A DNA stretch of 24,929 nt from Stenotrophomonas maltophilia. GTDB lineage: Bacteria; Pseudomonadota; Gammaproteobacteria; Xanthomonadales; Xanthomonadaceae. This document shows, one piece after another, positions 8,801-16,214 of the stretch. Both the position numbers and the translations under genes were made by a program. Within the stretch, counting starts at the first letter, position 1. Each line of letters opens with the position of its first letter. The stretch spans positions 1-24,929 of the forward strand of contig DGIP01000294.1 in the NCBI GenBank assembly GCA_002386405.1, given 5' to 3'. Under the pieces are notes generated by a model. The model did not search any database and was not told where the DNA came from. It saw nothing but the letters and a program-made list of their open reading frames with translations.

Positions 8801-8813
8801 CTACAAGTTCTGA
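5805..8813 (+). CDS. TonB-dependent outer-membrane receptor, carbohydrate type
   Basis: 1002-aa outer-membrane active transporter of the Xanthomonas/Caulobacter TonB receptor subfamily. The signal peptide ends at AWA-Q (residue 27/28). A TonB box-like DTVQVTG lies at residues 48-54. The plug domain (about 60-190) has LAESLQRISGVSIDR, VTVRGIGPDFNLVLLNG and the IASESISAVEV segment. The 22-strand barrel ends in a terminal aromatic, GVRYKF. Two close cysteine pairs, PACPTC near residue 585 and CGVSDMPC near 794, probably form disulfides in outer loops. ATG 5805 follows GGGAGGGA; upstream in-frame codons cover the leader and were rejected. With GH3, the permease and a shared operator, it probably takes up a beta-glucoside or oligosaccharide. 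The cupin-like gene follows after 61 bases. The substrate is inferred from context. Confidence 0.93.
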   Translation: MKTYKAVPRKAMLTSALLAVLAGPAWAQDTTRDGAASSSEGLDPATLDTVQVTGIRGSLTSSMNLKRDSQGVVDGIVAEDIGKFPDTNLAESLQRISGVSIDRTSSGEGSKVTVRGIGPDFNLVLLNGRQMPASNLGNGGGGLSGSRSFDFANIASESISAVEVFKTTRADNPTGGIGATINVKTLRPLESAPVVSVGLKAVSDTSNDNLPRTLQGSKYTGELSGIFSDTYADGRVGVMLSGSYQERDSGFNQATVAEGWATFEGDNTTDWRVLPQPGQGYADRIQNRPGPNDVYGRPQNTAYNVNGVQRQRTNGQATLQWKPVDNVTTTLDYTYVENKVQQQRSELSVWFNYGPGDSIWTNGPVAAPIIYSEDMVNSDVSMGGAQLATKNTLDSLGFNVEWEVNDALTLNFDAHNSTGESQPDSPYGSAGVLGVAAFVRGKTTVDYSGDLPIINIALPPGGVQAADALVTGSVFQNSYNKSEVEQYQGRGTFKFADYSALDFGVGYTDVKNRSASAIMQRNTWGGLGTPADYDDSIWYADDMAKYFDAFSGHNDPRLTGQFLVFDFDRLINRAAQVGTASDPACPTCYVAPTEYSQDIRTNEKSKSAFLQYRTTFDWSMPLNVAVGVRYEQTDVDSTAMVRVPNGISWSSANELNIDYASESGFISDSGKYDYVLPNLDLKLDISDTLALRGSYSRSLGRAGWDQIQSGQSLADIVRTQGGSGSRGNPALEPLLSDNFDLSLEWYYGESSYASVGFFRKNIKNFISNTIVRENTGDLHTPVGGAYWNAALAAGCGVSDMPCIRDYIFTNFNGQPGVTATGTNSAGQLTGTIVGQPGDPIAGFDITLPANQRSDHLDGWEVAVQHLFGQSGFGVAANYTKVKSGLTFDNLSLGDQYPMVGLSDSANLVAFYDKHNWQIRAAYNWRDKFLNGIGGQGPNPNYTDDYGQLDLNISYAVSEQLSLSLEAINLTDETMRTYARHTNMLRYATQTGPRYMFGVRYKF

Positions 8814-8819
8814 GCAGCA

Positions 8820-8851
8820 GCGGTGTGGCGGGTCTACACTCGCCACACCGC
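8820..8851 (+). promoter_or_regulatory. Perfect 11-bp hairpin between receptor and cupin-like gene
   Basis: GCGGTGTGGCG (8820-8830) pairs completely with CGCCACACCGC (8841-8851) around the loop GGTCTACACT. No T-run follows, so it is not a classic terminator; it may stabilise or process the receptor mRNA. TACACT in the loop (8835-8840) also resembles a -10 box for the next gene, without a matching -35. Confidence 0.45.
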
Positions 8852-8874
8852 CACCGCCCGCAAGCGACCCCGCC

Positions 8875-9891
8875 ATGCCTGCAATGCCCGGCCCGATCGA
8901 CGAAGTGCGCGACCTCGACCGCCACCGGCTGGCCGAGGTACTTCCAGGCTGGACCACGCCCAAGGTGATCCGCGGGCTGGTGGCGGACTGGCCGATGGTC
9001 AGCGCCGCACGCGACTCGGCCGACGCCGCGGTCGCCCACCTCAAGCAGTTCGACCACGGCACCCTGCCGGTTTCCGCCACTACCGCGCCGCCCGAAGCGA
9101 AGGGCCGCATCTTCTACAACGCGGACATGAGCGGCTTCAACTTCCGCCGCGAGCAGATCGCGCTGAAGGTGGTGCTCGATACCCTGCTCAAGTACCGGGG
9201 CACCCCCGAACCGCCCACCATCTACGTGGCCTCGACCACGCTGGACAGCTTCCTGCCCGGCTTCCGCCAGCACAACCCGCTGGCGCTGGGGGTGGACGAA
9301 CCGCTGGCCAGCATCTGGATCGGCAACCGCTCGCGCATCGCCGCCCACCACGACGTGCCGGACAACCTGGCCTGCGTGGCGGCCGGCCGCCGCAGGGTCA
9401 CCCTGTTTCCGCCGGATCAGATCGGCAACCTGTATGTCGGCCCGCTGGATTTCACCCCGGCCGGCCAGGCAGTGAGCCTGGTCGACTTCGCCGAACCGGA
9501 CCTGGACCGCTTCCCGCGTTTTGCCCGGGCCATGGCCAGCGCGCAGGTGGCCGAACTGGGCCCCGGCGATGCGGTATTCATTCCTTCCCTGTGGTGGCAC
9601 CACATGGAAGGGCTGGATGACTTCAACGTGCTGGTGAACTACTGGTGGCGCCCGGTACCGGCCTGGATGGATCCACCCATGAACGCCCTGATGCTGTCAT
9701 TGCTGGCGCTGCGCGGGCTGCCGCCGGCCCAGCGCCGGAACTGGCAGGCATTGTTCGACCACTACGTATTCGCCGCCGGCGGCGATACCACCGCGCATAT
9801 CCCCGAAGCCGCACGCGGGGTGCTGGGCCCGCTGGATGGGGCAATGGCCGCCAATGTGCGCAGCGTACTTCGCAAGCGGCTGGAACGCTGA
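8875..9891 (+). CDS. Cupin-like (JmjC-type) putative Fe(II)/2-oxoglutarate oxygenase
   Basis: 338-aa soluble protein of the Cupin_8 family. The iron site is visible: HHDVPDN gives the HxD pair His158/Asp160 and the usual following Asn, and WWHH gives the distal His (242 or 243). GRRRVTLFPP (171-180) and LGPGDAVFIPSLWWH are family signatures. No signal peptide is present, so it is cytoplasmic. Genes of this family often follow carbohydrate-type TonB receptors in Xanthomonads and Caulobacters, and no substrate is established for that group. It lies 61 bases after the receptor, with a hairpin between, and may be co-transcribed. No good ribosome site precedes ATG 8875; ATG at 8884 is an alternative start. 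The oxygenase chemistry is inferred from residues only. Confidence 0.85.
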   Translation: MPAMPGPIDEVRDLDRHRLAEVLPGWTTPKVIRGLVADWPMVSAARDSADAAVAHLKQFDHGTLPVSATTAPPEAKGRIFYNADMSGFNFRREQIALKVVLDTLLKYRGTPEPPTIYVASTTLDSFLPGFRQHNPLALGVDEPLASIWIGNRSRIAAHHDVPDNLACVAAGRRRVTLFPPDQIGNLYVGPLDFTPAGQAVSLVDFAEPDLDRFPRFARAMASAQVAELGPGDAVFIPSLWWHHMEGLDDFNVLVNYWWRPVPAWMDPPMNALMLSLLALRGLPPAQRRNWQALFDHYVFAAGGDTTAHIPEAARGVLGPLDGAMAANVRSVLRKRLER

Positions 9892-9924
9892 GTTCGGCGT
9901 TCCCCTTTCGGGCCCGGAATCCGT

Positions 9925-9930
9925 GATAAT
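9925..9930 (+). promoter_or_regulatory. Possible -10 box for the diguanylate cyclase gene
   Basis: GATAAT matches 5/6 of the -10 consensus, in the 199-base gap before the cyclase gene. No clear -35 is at the right distance (TTCCCC is the nearest). The rest of the gap holds GC-rich dyads but no riboswitch I recognise. Confidence 0.25.
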
Positions 9931-10090
9931 CCGCGCCGTGATCCGTAGTCCGCCCGGGGGTAGGGTGGCCGCATCCAGGGCGCCGCCAGGCGAACCGGCC
10001 CGGCGCCATGCAGTTCACCTCTGACCGCTCCAACGTTGCAGCCTCATCGGTAGGACCGGTTGGCGCAGCACCTTGCCGGTTGTTTCGTCC

Positions 10091-11677
10091 ATGCCCCTGC
10101 TGTCATCCCGCCTCAACCTGGGCAAGCTGATCCTGGCGCTTGCGCTGCTCAGCGCGCTCGTCGCCCTGGCCAACACCCTGCACGCCAGCTACCGCGTGCA
10201 GCGCGAACAGCTGATCGGCACCACGCTCGAATCCAACCGGGTGTACGCCAGCAAGCTGGCCGAGAGCACCCAGAACTTCGTGCTGTCGGCCCAGCAGCAG
10301 CTGGCCTACGCCGCCGCCGGCCTGGGCCAGCGGGCGCACACCCGCGCCGAGCTGGAAGCCGAAGCGGCCCGCCTGCAGCTGCAGACCAACAGCTTCAACT
10401 CGGTGCTGATCGTGGACCCGGCCGGCACGGTGCTGGCCACCTCGCCGTTGAGCCTGGCCCTGCAGGGGGTGGTGCTCAACAGCCAGGGCAACAGCGAGGC
10501 GCTCAAGCGCCGTGAACCGTACATCAGCGATCCCTACCAGTCGGCCACCGGCCGCCTGCTCATCGCCATCTCGCACCCGATCTTCGACCCGCAGGGCCAG
10601 TACAAGGGCTATGTGAGCGGCACCATCTACCTGCGCCAGCGCAGCATCCTGCAGAGCCTGCTGGGCAAGCACTACTACCGCGACGGCTCGTACCTGTACG
10701 TGGTCGACCGCAATGGCCGCATCCTGTACCACATCGAACCCACCCGGGTGGGCCAGTTCGCGCTGGAGAACCCGGCGGTGAAGGCGGTCAGCCAGGGCCA
10801 CTCGGGCGCGCAGGAAGTCCGCAACAGCCACGGCGTGTTGATGCTGGCCGGTTACGCGCCGGTGCCCAGCGTGGGCTGGGGCGTGGTGGCACAGCGCCCG
10901 ACCGAGGCCACGCTGGCGCCGCTGTCGCGCTTGATGAAGGCGGTGATCTGGAATGCCATCCCGCTGGGCGTGCTGTCGCTGCTGGTCACCTGGTGGTTCG
11001 CCCGGCGCATTTCGCTGCCGCTGTGGCAGATGGCGCGCAACGTGCAGAACCGCGATACCGGCATCGCCATCCGCCACGTCACCGGCATCAAGGCGTGGTA
11101 CTACGAGGCCGCGCACCTCAAGCAGGCGCTGCTGTACAGCTTCAACCTGCTGCAGGACCGCATCGGCAAGCTCAACCGCGCCAGCATGACCGACCCGCTC
11201 ACCGGCCTGCAGAACCGCCGTGGGCTGCAGGAAGGATTGGAGGACTGGCAGGCACGCGGGCAGCCGTTCGGGATCATCGCGCTGGACATCGACCGCTTCA
11301 AGACCATCAACGACCGCTTCGGCCACGCGGTGGGCGATGCGGTGATCCTGCGCATCGCCCAGCTGATGCGCGACGATTCGCGCGATACCGACCTGCTGTG
11401 CCGCAATGGCGGCGAGGAATTCCTGATCCTGCTGCCGGGCATCGACGTGGCCGCCAGCGCCGGCATCGCCGAACGCCTGCGGCTGCAGGTGGAAGCGGAA
11501 GTGTTCGAACAGGTCGGCACGGTAACGGTATCGCTGGGCGTGGCCCACTACCCGTCCTACCACGAGGATCCGCAGCAGGCGCTGCGGCTGGCCGACAAGG
11601 CGCTGTACATGGCCAAGGAACAGGGCCGCAACCGGACTGTCGTGTACCCGGCGCCGGACGGCCCGGCCGGAACCTGA
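10091..11677 (+). CDS. Membrane diguanylate cyclase, dCache-like sensor plus GGDEF
   Basis: 528-aa inner-membrane enzyme that makes cyclic di-GMP from two GTP. A short N-terminus is followed by TM1 (about 12-32), a periplasmic sensor (about 33-282) resembling a double Cache domain (VLIVDPAGTVLATS, YLYVVDRNGRILYH), TM2 (about 283-303), a linker and the GGDEF domain from about 364 (TDPLTGLQNRRGL). The active-site loop is GGEEF (440-444), a functional variant. RDTD (431-434), five residues before it, is an intact inhibitory I-site, so product inhibition is expected. ATG 10091 was chosen over an upstream TTG at 10073; neither has a strong ribosome site. It converges on the minus-strand secreted-protein genes across a strong hairpin. 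The sensed ligand cannot be told. Confidence 0.93.
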   Translation: MPLLSSRLNLGKLILALALLSALVALANTLHASYRVQREQLIGTTLESNRVYASKLAESTQNFVLSAQQQLAYAAAGLGQRAHTRAELEAEAARLQLQTNSFNSVLIVDPAGTVLATSPLSLALQGVVLNSQGNSEALKRREPYISDPYQSATGRLLIAISHPIFDPQGQYKGYVSGTIYLRQRSILQSLLGKHYYRDGSYLYVVDRNGRILYHIEPTRVGQFALENPAVKAVSQGHSGAQEVRNSHGVLMLAGYAPVPSVGWGVVAQRPTEATLAPLSRLMKAVIWNAIPLGVLSLLVTWWFARRISLPLWQMARNVQNRDTGIAIRHVTGIKAWYYEAAHLKQALLYSFNLLQDRIGKLNRASMTDPLTGLQNRRGLQEGLEDWQARGQPFGIIALDIDRFKTINDRFGHAVGDAVILRIAQLMRDDSRDTDLLCRNGGEEFLILLPGIDVAASAGIAERLRLQVEAEVFEQVGTVTVSLGVAHYPSYHEDPQQALRLADKALYMAKEQGRNRTVVYPAPDGPAGT

Positions 11678-11684
11678 TTCTGAA

Positions 11685-11713
11685 ACCGGATCGACGCGCG
11701 GCGCCGATCCGGT
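11685..11713. terminator. Bidirectional terminator-like hairpin
   Basis: ACCGGATCG (11685-11693) pairs perfectly with CGATCCGGT (11705-11713) around an 11-base loop, in the 47-base gap between two converging genes. T-runs are weak on both sides (TTTCAG on the minus strand), so its efficiency is uncertain. Confidence 0.5.
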
Positions 11714-11724
11714 CGTTCACCTGC

Positions 11725-12594
11725 TCACCCGCCCAGCGGGGTCAGCAGGCGCGGGCCATTGCTGACGTCGGTCATGTACACGCCGCCGACCGCCAGCAGG
11801 CCAGCCACATCCTGTTCGCCGGGTCCCACCTGCCGCCAGGGCGCCTGCGCGCGCGGGCCCGGAATGTAGACGTTCCACTGGCCGTAGCCACGCGTGACTT
11901 CGCCGAAGTCGAAGCTGACCGGCACGCGCACGGACCAGAACGGCTTGTCCTTCTCGTCTCCCGTGCTGGGGGCACGGAAGCTCCAGCGATGAGCGGCGTC
12001 CACGCTCTGCTTCGCGAACGCCTCGCGCAGCCGCTCCATGCGGCGCGCGTCGCCGAGCACGCGCAGGTTGACCTGTTCGGCGATCACATCCATGACCTTG
12101 CCGTCACGGCCGACCTTCACGATCAACATCACATCGCCACTGCCGCCCATGTTCAATGCTGCCGAGGGAAAGCGCGGCGGCTGCAGCTTGATCGAGGTGA
12201 CCTGGTCGGTGCTCGTGGCGTCGTACCCGCCGAAGGTCGCGGCGTCGAGCGTGACCATGTCCTTGCCGTCGGGCCCGATGTTGGCGACCAGGCGGATGGA
12301 TACCTGGGTGCGCGCACGCACGGGCTTGCCATCGCGCACGATCGGCTCGAAACGCCAGGTCTGCACGGAGCGGTCCACGAAGCTGGCCAGTTCCGCCGGC
12401 ACCTTCTCGCGCTGGTCCAGCACGAAGCCTTCCACCTGCCCTTCGGTACCGATGTTGACCTGCCCGGTCAGCACCATGCTGCCTTCGGCGGTCTTGCGCA
12501 TCTCACTACGCGTCTGTGCGGCGGCCTCCGGCGCGGCGGCGACGATGCTGCCGCCGAGTGCCAACGCCAGTGCCAGGTAAAGGGAACTACGCAT
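11725..12594 (-). CDS. Exported protein with two TonB C-terminal-like domains (paralog 2)
   Basis: 289-aa exported protein of unknown role. The signal peptide ends near AAAQ (about residue 26). Residues about 40-105 (LTGQVNIGTEGQVEGFVLD ... WRFEPIVRDGKPV) and 140-220 (FPSAALNMGGSGDVMLIVKVGRDGKV ... AAHRWSFRAP) each resemble the beta-strand/helix pattern of the TonB C-terminal domain. There is no N-terminal membrane anchor or Pro-rich linker, so it should not energise receptors by itself. The C-terminal third ends in YIPGPRAQAPWR and GPRLLTPLGG, shared with the paralog just upstream, to which it is identical at about half of positions by eye. AAGGAG lies 7 bases before the ATG. The gap to the paralog is 17 bases, indicating one operon. 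Confidence 0.8.
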   Translation of the reverse strand: MRSSLYLALALALGGSIVAAAPEAAAQTRSEMRKTAEGSMVLTGQVNIGTEGQVEGFVLDQREKVPAELASFVDRSVQTWRFEPIVRDGKPVRARTQVSIRLVANIGPDGKDMVTLDAATFGGYDATSTDQVTSIKLQPPRFPSAALNMGGSGDVMLIVKVGRDGKVMDVIAEQVNLRVLGDARRMERLREAFAKQSVDAAHRWSFRAPSTGDEKDKPFWSVRVPVSFDFGEVTRGYGQWNVYIPGPRAQAPWRQVGPGEQDVAGLLAVGGVYMTDVSNGPRLLTPLGG

Positions 12595-12611
12595 TGCACG
12601 ACTCCTTGTGA

Positions 12612-13481
12612 TCAGCTGCCCAACGGGGTGAGCAGGCGCGGACCGTCATCCAGGTCTGCCATGTAGATGCCACCTGCAGCCAGCAGGTCGGGTGCGGCTT
12701 CCGCGCCGGCCTGCGAGGTGCGCCACGGCGCGCGCTCGCGCGGACCGGGAATGTAGGCTTCCCACGTGCCGTAAGGCGTGCGTTCGCCCATCATGTAACG
12801 GACCGGGATCCGCACCGTCCACGACTCGGCGTCCTTGAACTTGCCGGTGGTCGGCGGGCGGAAGGTCCAGCTGCGCGCGGTGGACACCGATGCACGGGCA
12901 AACTCGTTGCGCACCTGGCGCATCTGGCTTTCCTTGCCCACCACGCGCAGGTTTACCTGCTCGGCGACCACATCGTCCACGGTCCCGTCGCGGCCGACCT
13001 TCAGCAGCAGCAGCACCTCACCCTTGGCGCGCATGGCGGCGAGAGTCTTCGGGTAGGCCGGCGAGCGGATCTCGCTGGAGGTCACCCGGCTGGTGTCGTC
13101 CGGGTCGTACTTGCTGAAGCTCGCGCCCGCCACGCGCACGGTGTCGCCGGCGCCGTCCGGGCTGGACTGGGAGAGCAGGCGAAGGGTCACCGGCGTCTGC
13201 GTCGCCACAGCCGTACCGTTCTCCACGGCCGGCCGGAACTGCCATGCCTGCACCTGGCGCTGCACGAATGCCGCCAGGTCGGCAGGCAGTTTGTCGGCAT
13301 GGTCCAGCTGGAAGCCGGTGACGTGCCCGTCGCTGCCGATATCGATCTTGCCGGTCAGCGTCATGCTGGCTTCGGCGGTCTCACGCACCGCACGCGCGGT
13401 CTGCGCAGCGGTGTCGCTTGTTGCGACCAGCCCGGTGCCGCCCAATGCGAGGGCCAACGCCAGAAAATGGGGATAACGCAT
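12612..13481 (-). CDS. Exported protein with two TonB C-terminal-like domains (paralog 1)
   Basis: 289-aa exported protein of unknown role, first of a tandem pair of equal length. The signal peptide (FLALALALGGTGLVATSDTAAQ) ends near residue 27. Two TonB C-terminal-like segments follow (TLTGKIDIGSDGHVTGFQLD ... WQFRPA, and YPKTLAAMRAKGEVLLLLKV ... ARSWTFRPP), then the shared tail YIPGPRERAPWR and GPRLLTPLGS. KVGRDGTVDDVVAEQVNLRV is almost the same in the paralog. MRYPHF was chosen as start because AAGGAG lies 8 bases before it and the signal peptide begins there; the frame stays open 80 codons further back, but that part is not signal-like. It follows aceK by 58 bases on the same strand, so read-through from aceK is possible. 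Confidence 0.8.
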   Translation of the reverse strand: MRYPHFLALALALGGTGLVATSDTAAQTARAVRETAEASMTLTGKIDIGSDGHVTGFQLDHADKLPADLAAFVQRQVQAWQFRPAVENGTAVATQTPVTLRLLSQSSPDGAGDTVRVAGASFSKYDPDDTSRVTSSEIRSPAYPKTLAAMRAKGEVLLLLKVGRDGTVDDVVAEQVNLRVVGKESQMRQVRNEFARASVSTARSWTFRPPTTGKFKDAESWTVRIPVRYMMGERTPYGTWEAYIPGPRERAPWRTSQAGAEAAPDLLAAGGIYMADLDDGPRLLTPLGS

Positions 13482-13539
13482 CTCACCTGCTCCTTGTGGA
13501 TGAAGCCCGAGGATAGCCCAGTGATGTGTCTGGGGGAAA

Positions 13540-15276
13540 TCAGGCCAGGCGATGATGGGCTGCGTAGGGCGGCGTATCGGGATAATCGCCGGCCGCGAAA
13601 CGCGCCTGCAGCCCCTGCCACCAATGGGGATCGAACAGATGCGCATGGTGTTCACGCACGGCGGCAAGCTCGTCGGCGGGCAATCCCATGAAGGGTGCGA
13701 AGCGCTCCGGGAACACATCACGCGGGCCTACGTGGAACCACGGTTCGTCCGCCATGGCTTCGTCGGCATTGCGCGGCGTGGGCCATGCGCGGAACACGCA
13801 GTCACTCACCAGGCACAGCTCGTCGTAGTCGTAGAACACCGCACGGCCATGCCGCGACACACCGAAGTTCTTGGGCAGCATGTCGCCCGGGAAGATGTTG
13901 TTGCGCGCCATGTCGGTGATCGCCTGCGCATAATCCAGCGCGGCGGCGCGACGGGCTTCGGCGGTCTGCTCGCGCAGGTAAAGATTGAGCGGCCGGAAGC
14001 GGCGCTGCACGTAGCACAGCGCGATCACCAGCGAATCGCCGTCTTCACGAACGCTGGCGGCGCACTGGGTGAGCAGCTCTTCGCGCAGCTCCGGCGAGAA
14101 GCGGGCCCTGGGGAAGCGGAGATGGCGGTAGGGTTGCGCATCCAGCAGGCGCCCGACGCGATCCAGGTTGAACACCAGCGCGTACTTCTCCTCCACCTGG
14201 TGCCGGGTCATGGTCTTGGGCCAGGCGAAGCGGTCGCGGATCAGCTTGAATACCAGCGGGTAACTGGGCAGCGTGAACACCGCCATGACCATGCCGGGGG
14301 TGCCATCGGCATGCACCAGCTGCGCGTCGGGATGCTCCTGGAAGTGGCGGAAGAAGGTGCGGTAGCGCTCGGTCTTGCCCTGCTTGGCACGCCCCAGCAC
14401 GGTGTAGATCTCATCGATGGGCTTGGCCGGCAGCAGGCTGCGCAGGAACACCACCGCGTCACCCACGGTGGCCAGGTCGGCCTGGAAGTAGCTGCGCGAC
14501 ACGCCGAACAGGTGCGCCACATCGCGGCGCCGGGTCAGCACGGCTTCGGCACGCAGGCCGTTGTCGTCGTTGACCAGCGCGATCACGCAGGGCGAGAAGC
14601 GGTGTTCGCCGAACACCCGCCCCACCAGGTAGGCGCGGCGCTCGCGGTAGAACACGGTATCGAGCAGCTCGATGCTGCGTACGGGCTGTGTCCCCCAATG
14701 CTGCAGGTCGTCCTGCAGGCGCACGGCAATGGCGGCCGCACAGCGCAGCTGGTGCGCATAGGGAACGTCGAAGCGATAATCACCCAGCACCCGCATGAAG
14801 GCCTCGGCCGGCCGCGTCGCCGACAGCGCGTAGGTATGCCGCGCGACCGGGTGGGTGATGGCATCGGAGGGCTCCACGTCCATCGCCATGAACTCCACCG
14901 CCGCATCCACGCCTTCGGTGGCGAACAGGCGCCGTGCCAGGGTGTTGTAGAAGGTCTTGTACAACTCGGCGTCGATCAACCCGGTAACCAGGCCCGCGTA
15001 GGCGCTTCGGACCCGCAGCCAGAGGTTGCGCTCACCCACGGCCTCACGCGCTGCCCGCCGCAGCACATCCACCGTTTCAGCGATGCAGCGGTCATACAGC
15101 CCGATGCGTTCCACCGCATCCTGGCGTGCCCCGTTCCAGTCGCGGGTCTCGAAGCGCACCCGCGCGCGGCGGGTTACCCCGGCGAAGCGCGCGTGGTAAT
15201 CCTCGAAACCATCGCGGATCAGCGCCGCCAGCCGCGCGGCCAGCGCTTCGTCGTCAGGGGATTGGGCAACAGGCAT
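13540..15276 (-). CDS. aceK: Isocitrate dehydrogenase kinase/phosphatase
   Basis: 578-aa bifunctional cytoplasmic enzyme that phosphorylates and dephosphorylates isocitrate dehydrogenase, diverting isocitrate to the glyoxylate shunt during growth on acetate. Length matches the E. coli protein. [10 protein letters not shown] carries the probable ATP-binding lysine (Lys344), and [19 protein letters not shown] carries the catalytic/metal acidic residues at 483-485. The regulatory N-terminal half is complete. ATG 15276 was chosen; a TTG three codons earlier is less likely, and no strong ribosome site precedes either. No aceA or aceB is present here. The only isocitrate dehydrogenase in the window is the monomeric type, whereas the studied AceK substrates are homodimeric. 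A REP element lies just upstream. Confidence 0.95.
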   Translation of the reverse strand: MPVAQSPDDEALAARLAALIRDGFEDYHARFAGVTRRARVRFETRDWNGARQDAVERIGLYDRCIAETVDVLRRAAREAVGERNLWLRVRSAYAGLVTGLIDAELYKTFYNTLARRLFATEGVDAAVEFMAMDVEPSDAITHPVARHTYALSATRPAEAFMRVLGDYRFDVPYAHQLRCAAAIAVRLQDDLQHWGTQPVRSIELLDTVFYRERRAYLVGRVFGEHRFSPCVIALVNDDNGLRAEAVLTRRRDVAHLFGVSRSYFQADLATVGDAVVFLRSLLPAKPIDEIYTVLGRAKQGKTERYRTFFRHFQEHPDAQLVHADGTPGMVMAVFTLPSYPLVFKLIRDRFAWPKTMTRHQVEEKYALVFNLDRVGRLLDAQPYRHLRFPRARFSPELREELLTQCAASVREDGDSLVIALCYVQRRFRPLNLYLREQTAEARRAAALDYAQAITDMARNNIFPGDMLPKNFGVSRHGRAVFYDYDELCLVSDCVFRAWPTPRNADEAMADEPWFHVGPRDVFPERFAPFMGLPADELAAVREHHAHLFDPHWWQGLQARFAAGDYPDTPPYAAHHRLA

Positions 15277-15308
15277 GCAGGGCAACCGGAAGAACCACCC
15301 CCACCATA

Positions 15309-15331
15309 GTAGTGCCGGCCCATGGCCGGCA
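15309..15331 (+). repeat. SMAG/REP-type GTAG palindrome
   Basis: GTAG (15309-15312) is followed at once by TGCCGGCC, a 3-base loop and GGCCGGCA, an 8-bp perfect stem. This GTAG-plus-stem format is the known REP family of Stenotrophomonas. It lies between aceK and the Roadblock operon's last gene. Confidence 0.7.
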
Positions 15332-15354
15332 AGCCGTCCGGTCCCGGACAGCCA

Positions 15355-15375
15355 CCGACCACACGAGGTGGTCGG
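15355..15375. repeat. Second stem-loop beside the REP element
   Basis: CCGACCAC (15355-15362) pairs with GTGGTCGG (15368-15375) around a 5-base loop. It may be the partner of a degenerate REP dimer, since GTAG is not preserved next to it, or a 3'-end hairpin for the Roadblock operon, whose last stop is 16 bases away. Confidence 0.5.
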
Positions 15376-15390
15376 CAGCAGGGTCGGGTC

Positions 15391-15750
15391 TTACAGCGCC
15401 AGCGACGCCTCCACGTCTTGCACCCGGCGCCGTGCCAGGGCAAGGTTGGACTTGTTGCGGTCGAGCACCAGGTACAGGAACAATCCCTTCTGCGCCGCGA
15501 CCGGGCGCATGATGTGGTACGCCTTGCCCAGCGAGATCAGGATGTCCTCGATGGTGTCGTTGAGGTTCAACGACGCGGCGGTTTTCATCTTCGCGCGGAT
15601 CACTTCGGTGTTGCCCGCTGCCGCCACTTCCATGTCCATGCCCGAGCCGGCTTCGCCGAGCAGCATGCCGCTTTCGTAGTCCACCAGTGCCACCGCCTGC
15701 GCGCCGTCGATGGTCATCAGCGCGGCCAAGGTATCGCTCACTCCTGCCAT
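15391..15750 (-). CDS. Roadblock/LC7-domain protein (last gene of GTPase operon)
   Basis: 119-aa single-domain protein with the Roadblock/LC7 fold pattern: helix (VSDTLAALMTI), strand pair (GAQAVALVDYESGMLLGEAG), central helix (EVIRAKMKTAASL), two strands (IEDILISLGKAYHIMRPVAAQKGLFLYLVLD) and a final helix. Family members such as MglB regulate small Ras-like GTPases as activating proteins or scaffolds, usually as homodimers. It has no signal peptide or membrane segment. AGGGG lies 6 bases before ATG 15750, and the gap to the preceding Roadblock gene is 35 bases. Together with the GTPase gene it probably forms a switch module; which partner it binds cannot be seen. Confidence 0.85.
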   Translation of the reverse strand: MAGVSDTLAALMTIDGAQAVALVDYESGMLLGEAGSGMDMEVAAAGNTEVIRAKMKTAASLNLNDTIEDILISLGKAYHIMRPVAAQKGLFLYLVLDRNKSNLALARRRVQDVEASLAL

Positions 15751-15785
15751 GTTGCACCCCTTTGGTTATCGAGCCCCAGGTTCCC

Positions 15786-16214
15786 CTACGGATCGGCTCG
15801 TGATCCGCTGAGTTCGGCCATGATGTTGCGGCCACATTCCTTTGCACTCCAAAGCACCTTGCCGGTGACGCTGCGTGTGTCGCAGGCGGTCATCAGCAGC
15901 AGCGGCGCGGGGGTGCACGGCAGCGCCAGCATCAGCACCTTGCCCTCGCCCGCCTCCAGCATCAGCACTTCCAGCTCGCCCAGCGACAACTCGCGGCCCA
16001 CGGCAGCGGCCAGTGCCAGCATCGCGCTGGTCATCGCGGCCAGGCGTTCGCCATTGCCGTGGCTGCCCGCTGCAGGTACGAGCGCGAAGCCATCAACGCT
16101 GGCCAGCACCGCACTGCGCACCCCATTGAGGCCGCCGGCGAACGCTTGGAGGTGCTGGGCAACACGTTCGCGCACGGCCGGTTCCAGCCGGCGCACATCC
16201 TGCCCGTCAGCCAT
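15786..16214 (-). CDS. Roadblock/LC7-domain protein (third gene of GTPase operon)
   Basis: 142-aa protein. Residues about 15-125 fit the Roadblock/LC7 pattern: helix (RERVAQHLQAFAGGLNGV), strands (RSAVLASVDGFALVPAAG), a conserved-looking helix (GERLAAMTSAMLALAAAVGREL) and strands (EVLMLEAGEGKVLMLALPCT ... PLLLMTACD). This is closer to the classic MglB/CvnB layout than the next gene's product. Its start overlaps the GTPase stop by 8 bases (ATGGCTGA), so translation is probably coupled and the two proteins made in fixed ratio. It probably regulates or docks the GTPase encoded just upstream. Confidence 0.85.
   Translation of the reverse strand: MADGQDVRRLEPAVRERVAQHLQAFAGGLNGVRSAVLASVDGFALVPAAGSHGNGERLAAMTSAMLALAAAVGRELSLGELEVLMLEAGEGKVLMLALPCTPAPLLLMTACDTRSVTGKVLWSAKECGRNIMAELSGSRADP

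Noticed and set aside
5475..9110. 1211-residue frame opposite the TonB receptor
   Set aside because: It is antisense to a receptor with complete motifs, has low-complexity composition and no recognisable domain.
9892..10090. Possible cyclic di-GMP riboswitch before the diguanylate cyclase gene
   Set aside because: I find none of the conserved GEMM core sequences, only general GC-rich dyads.
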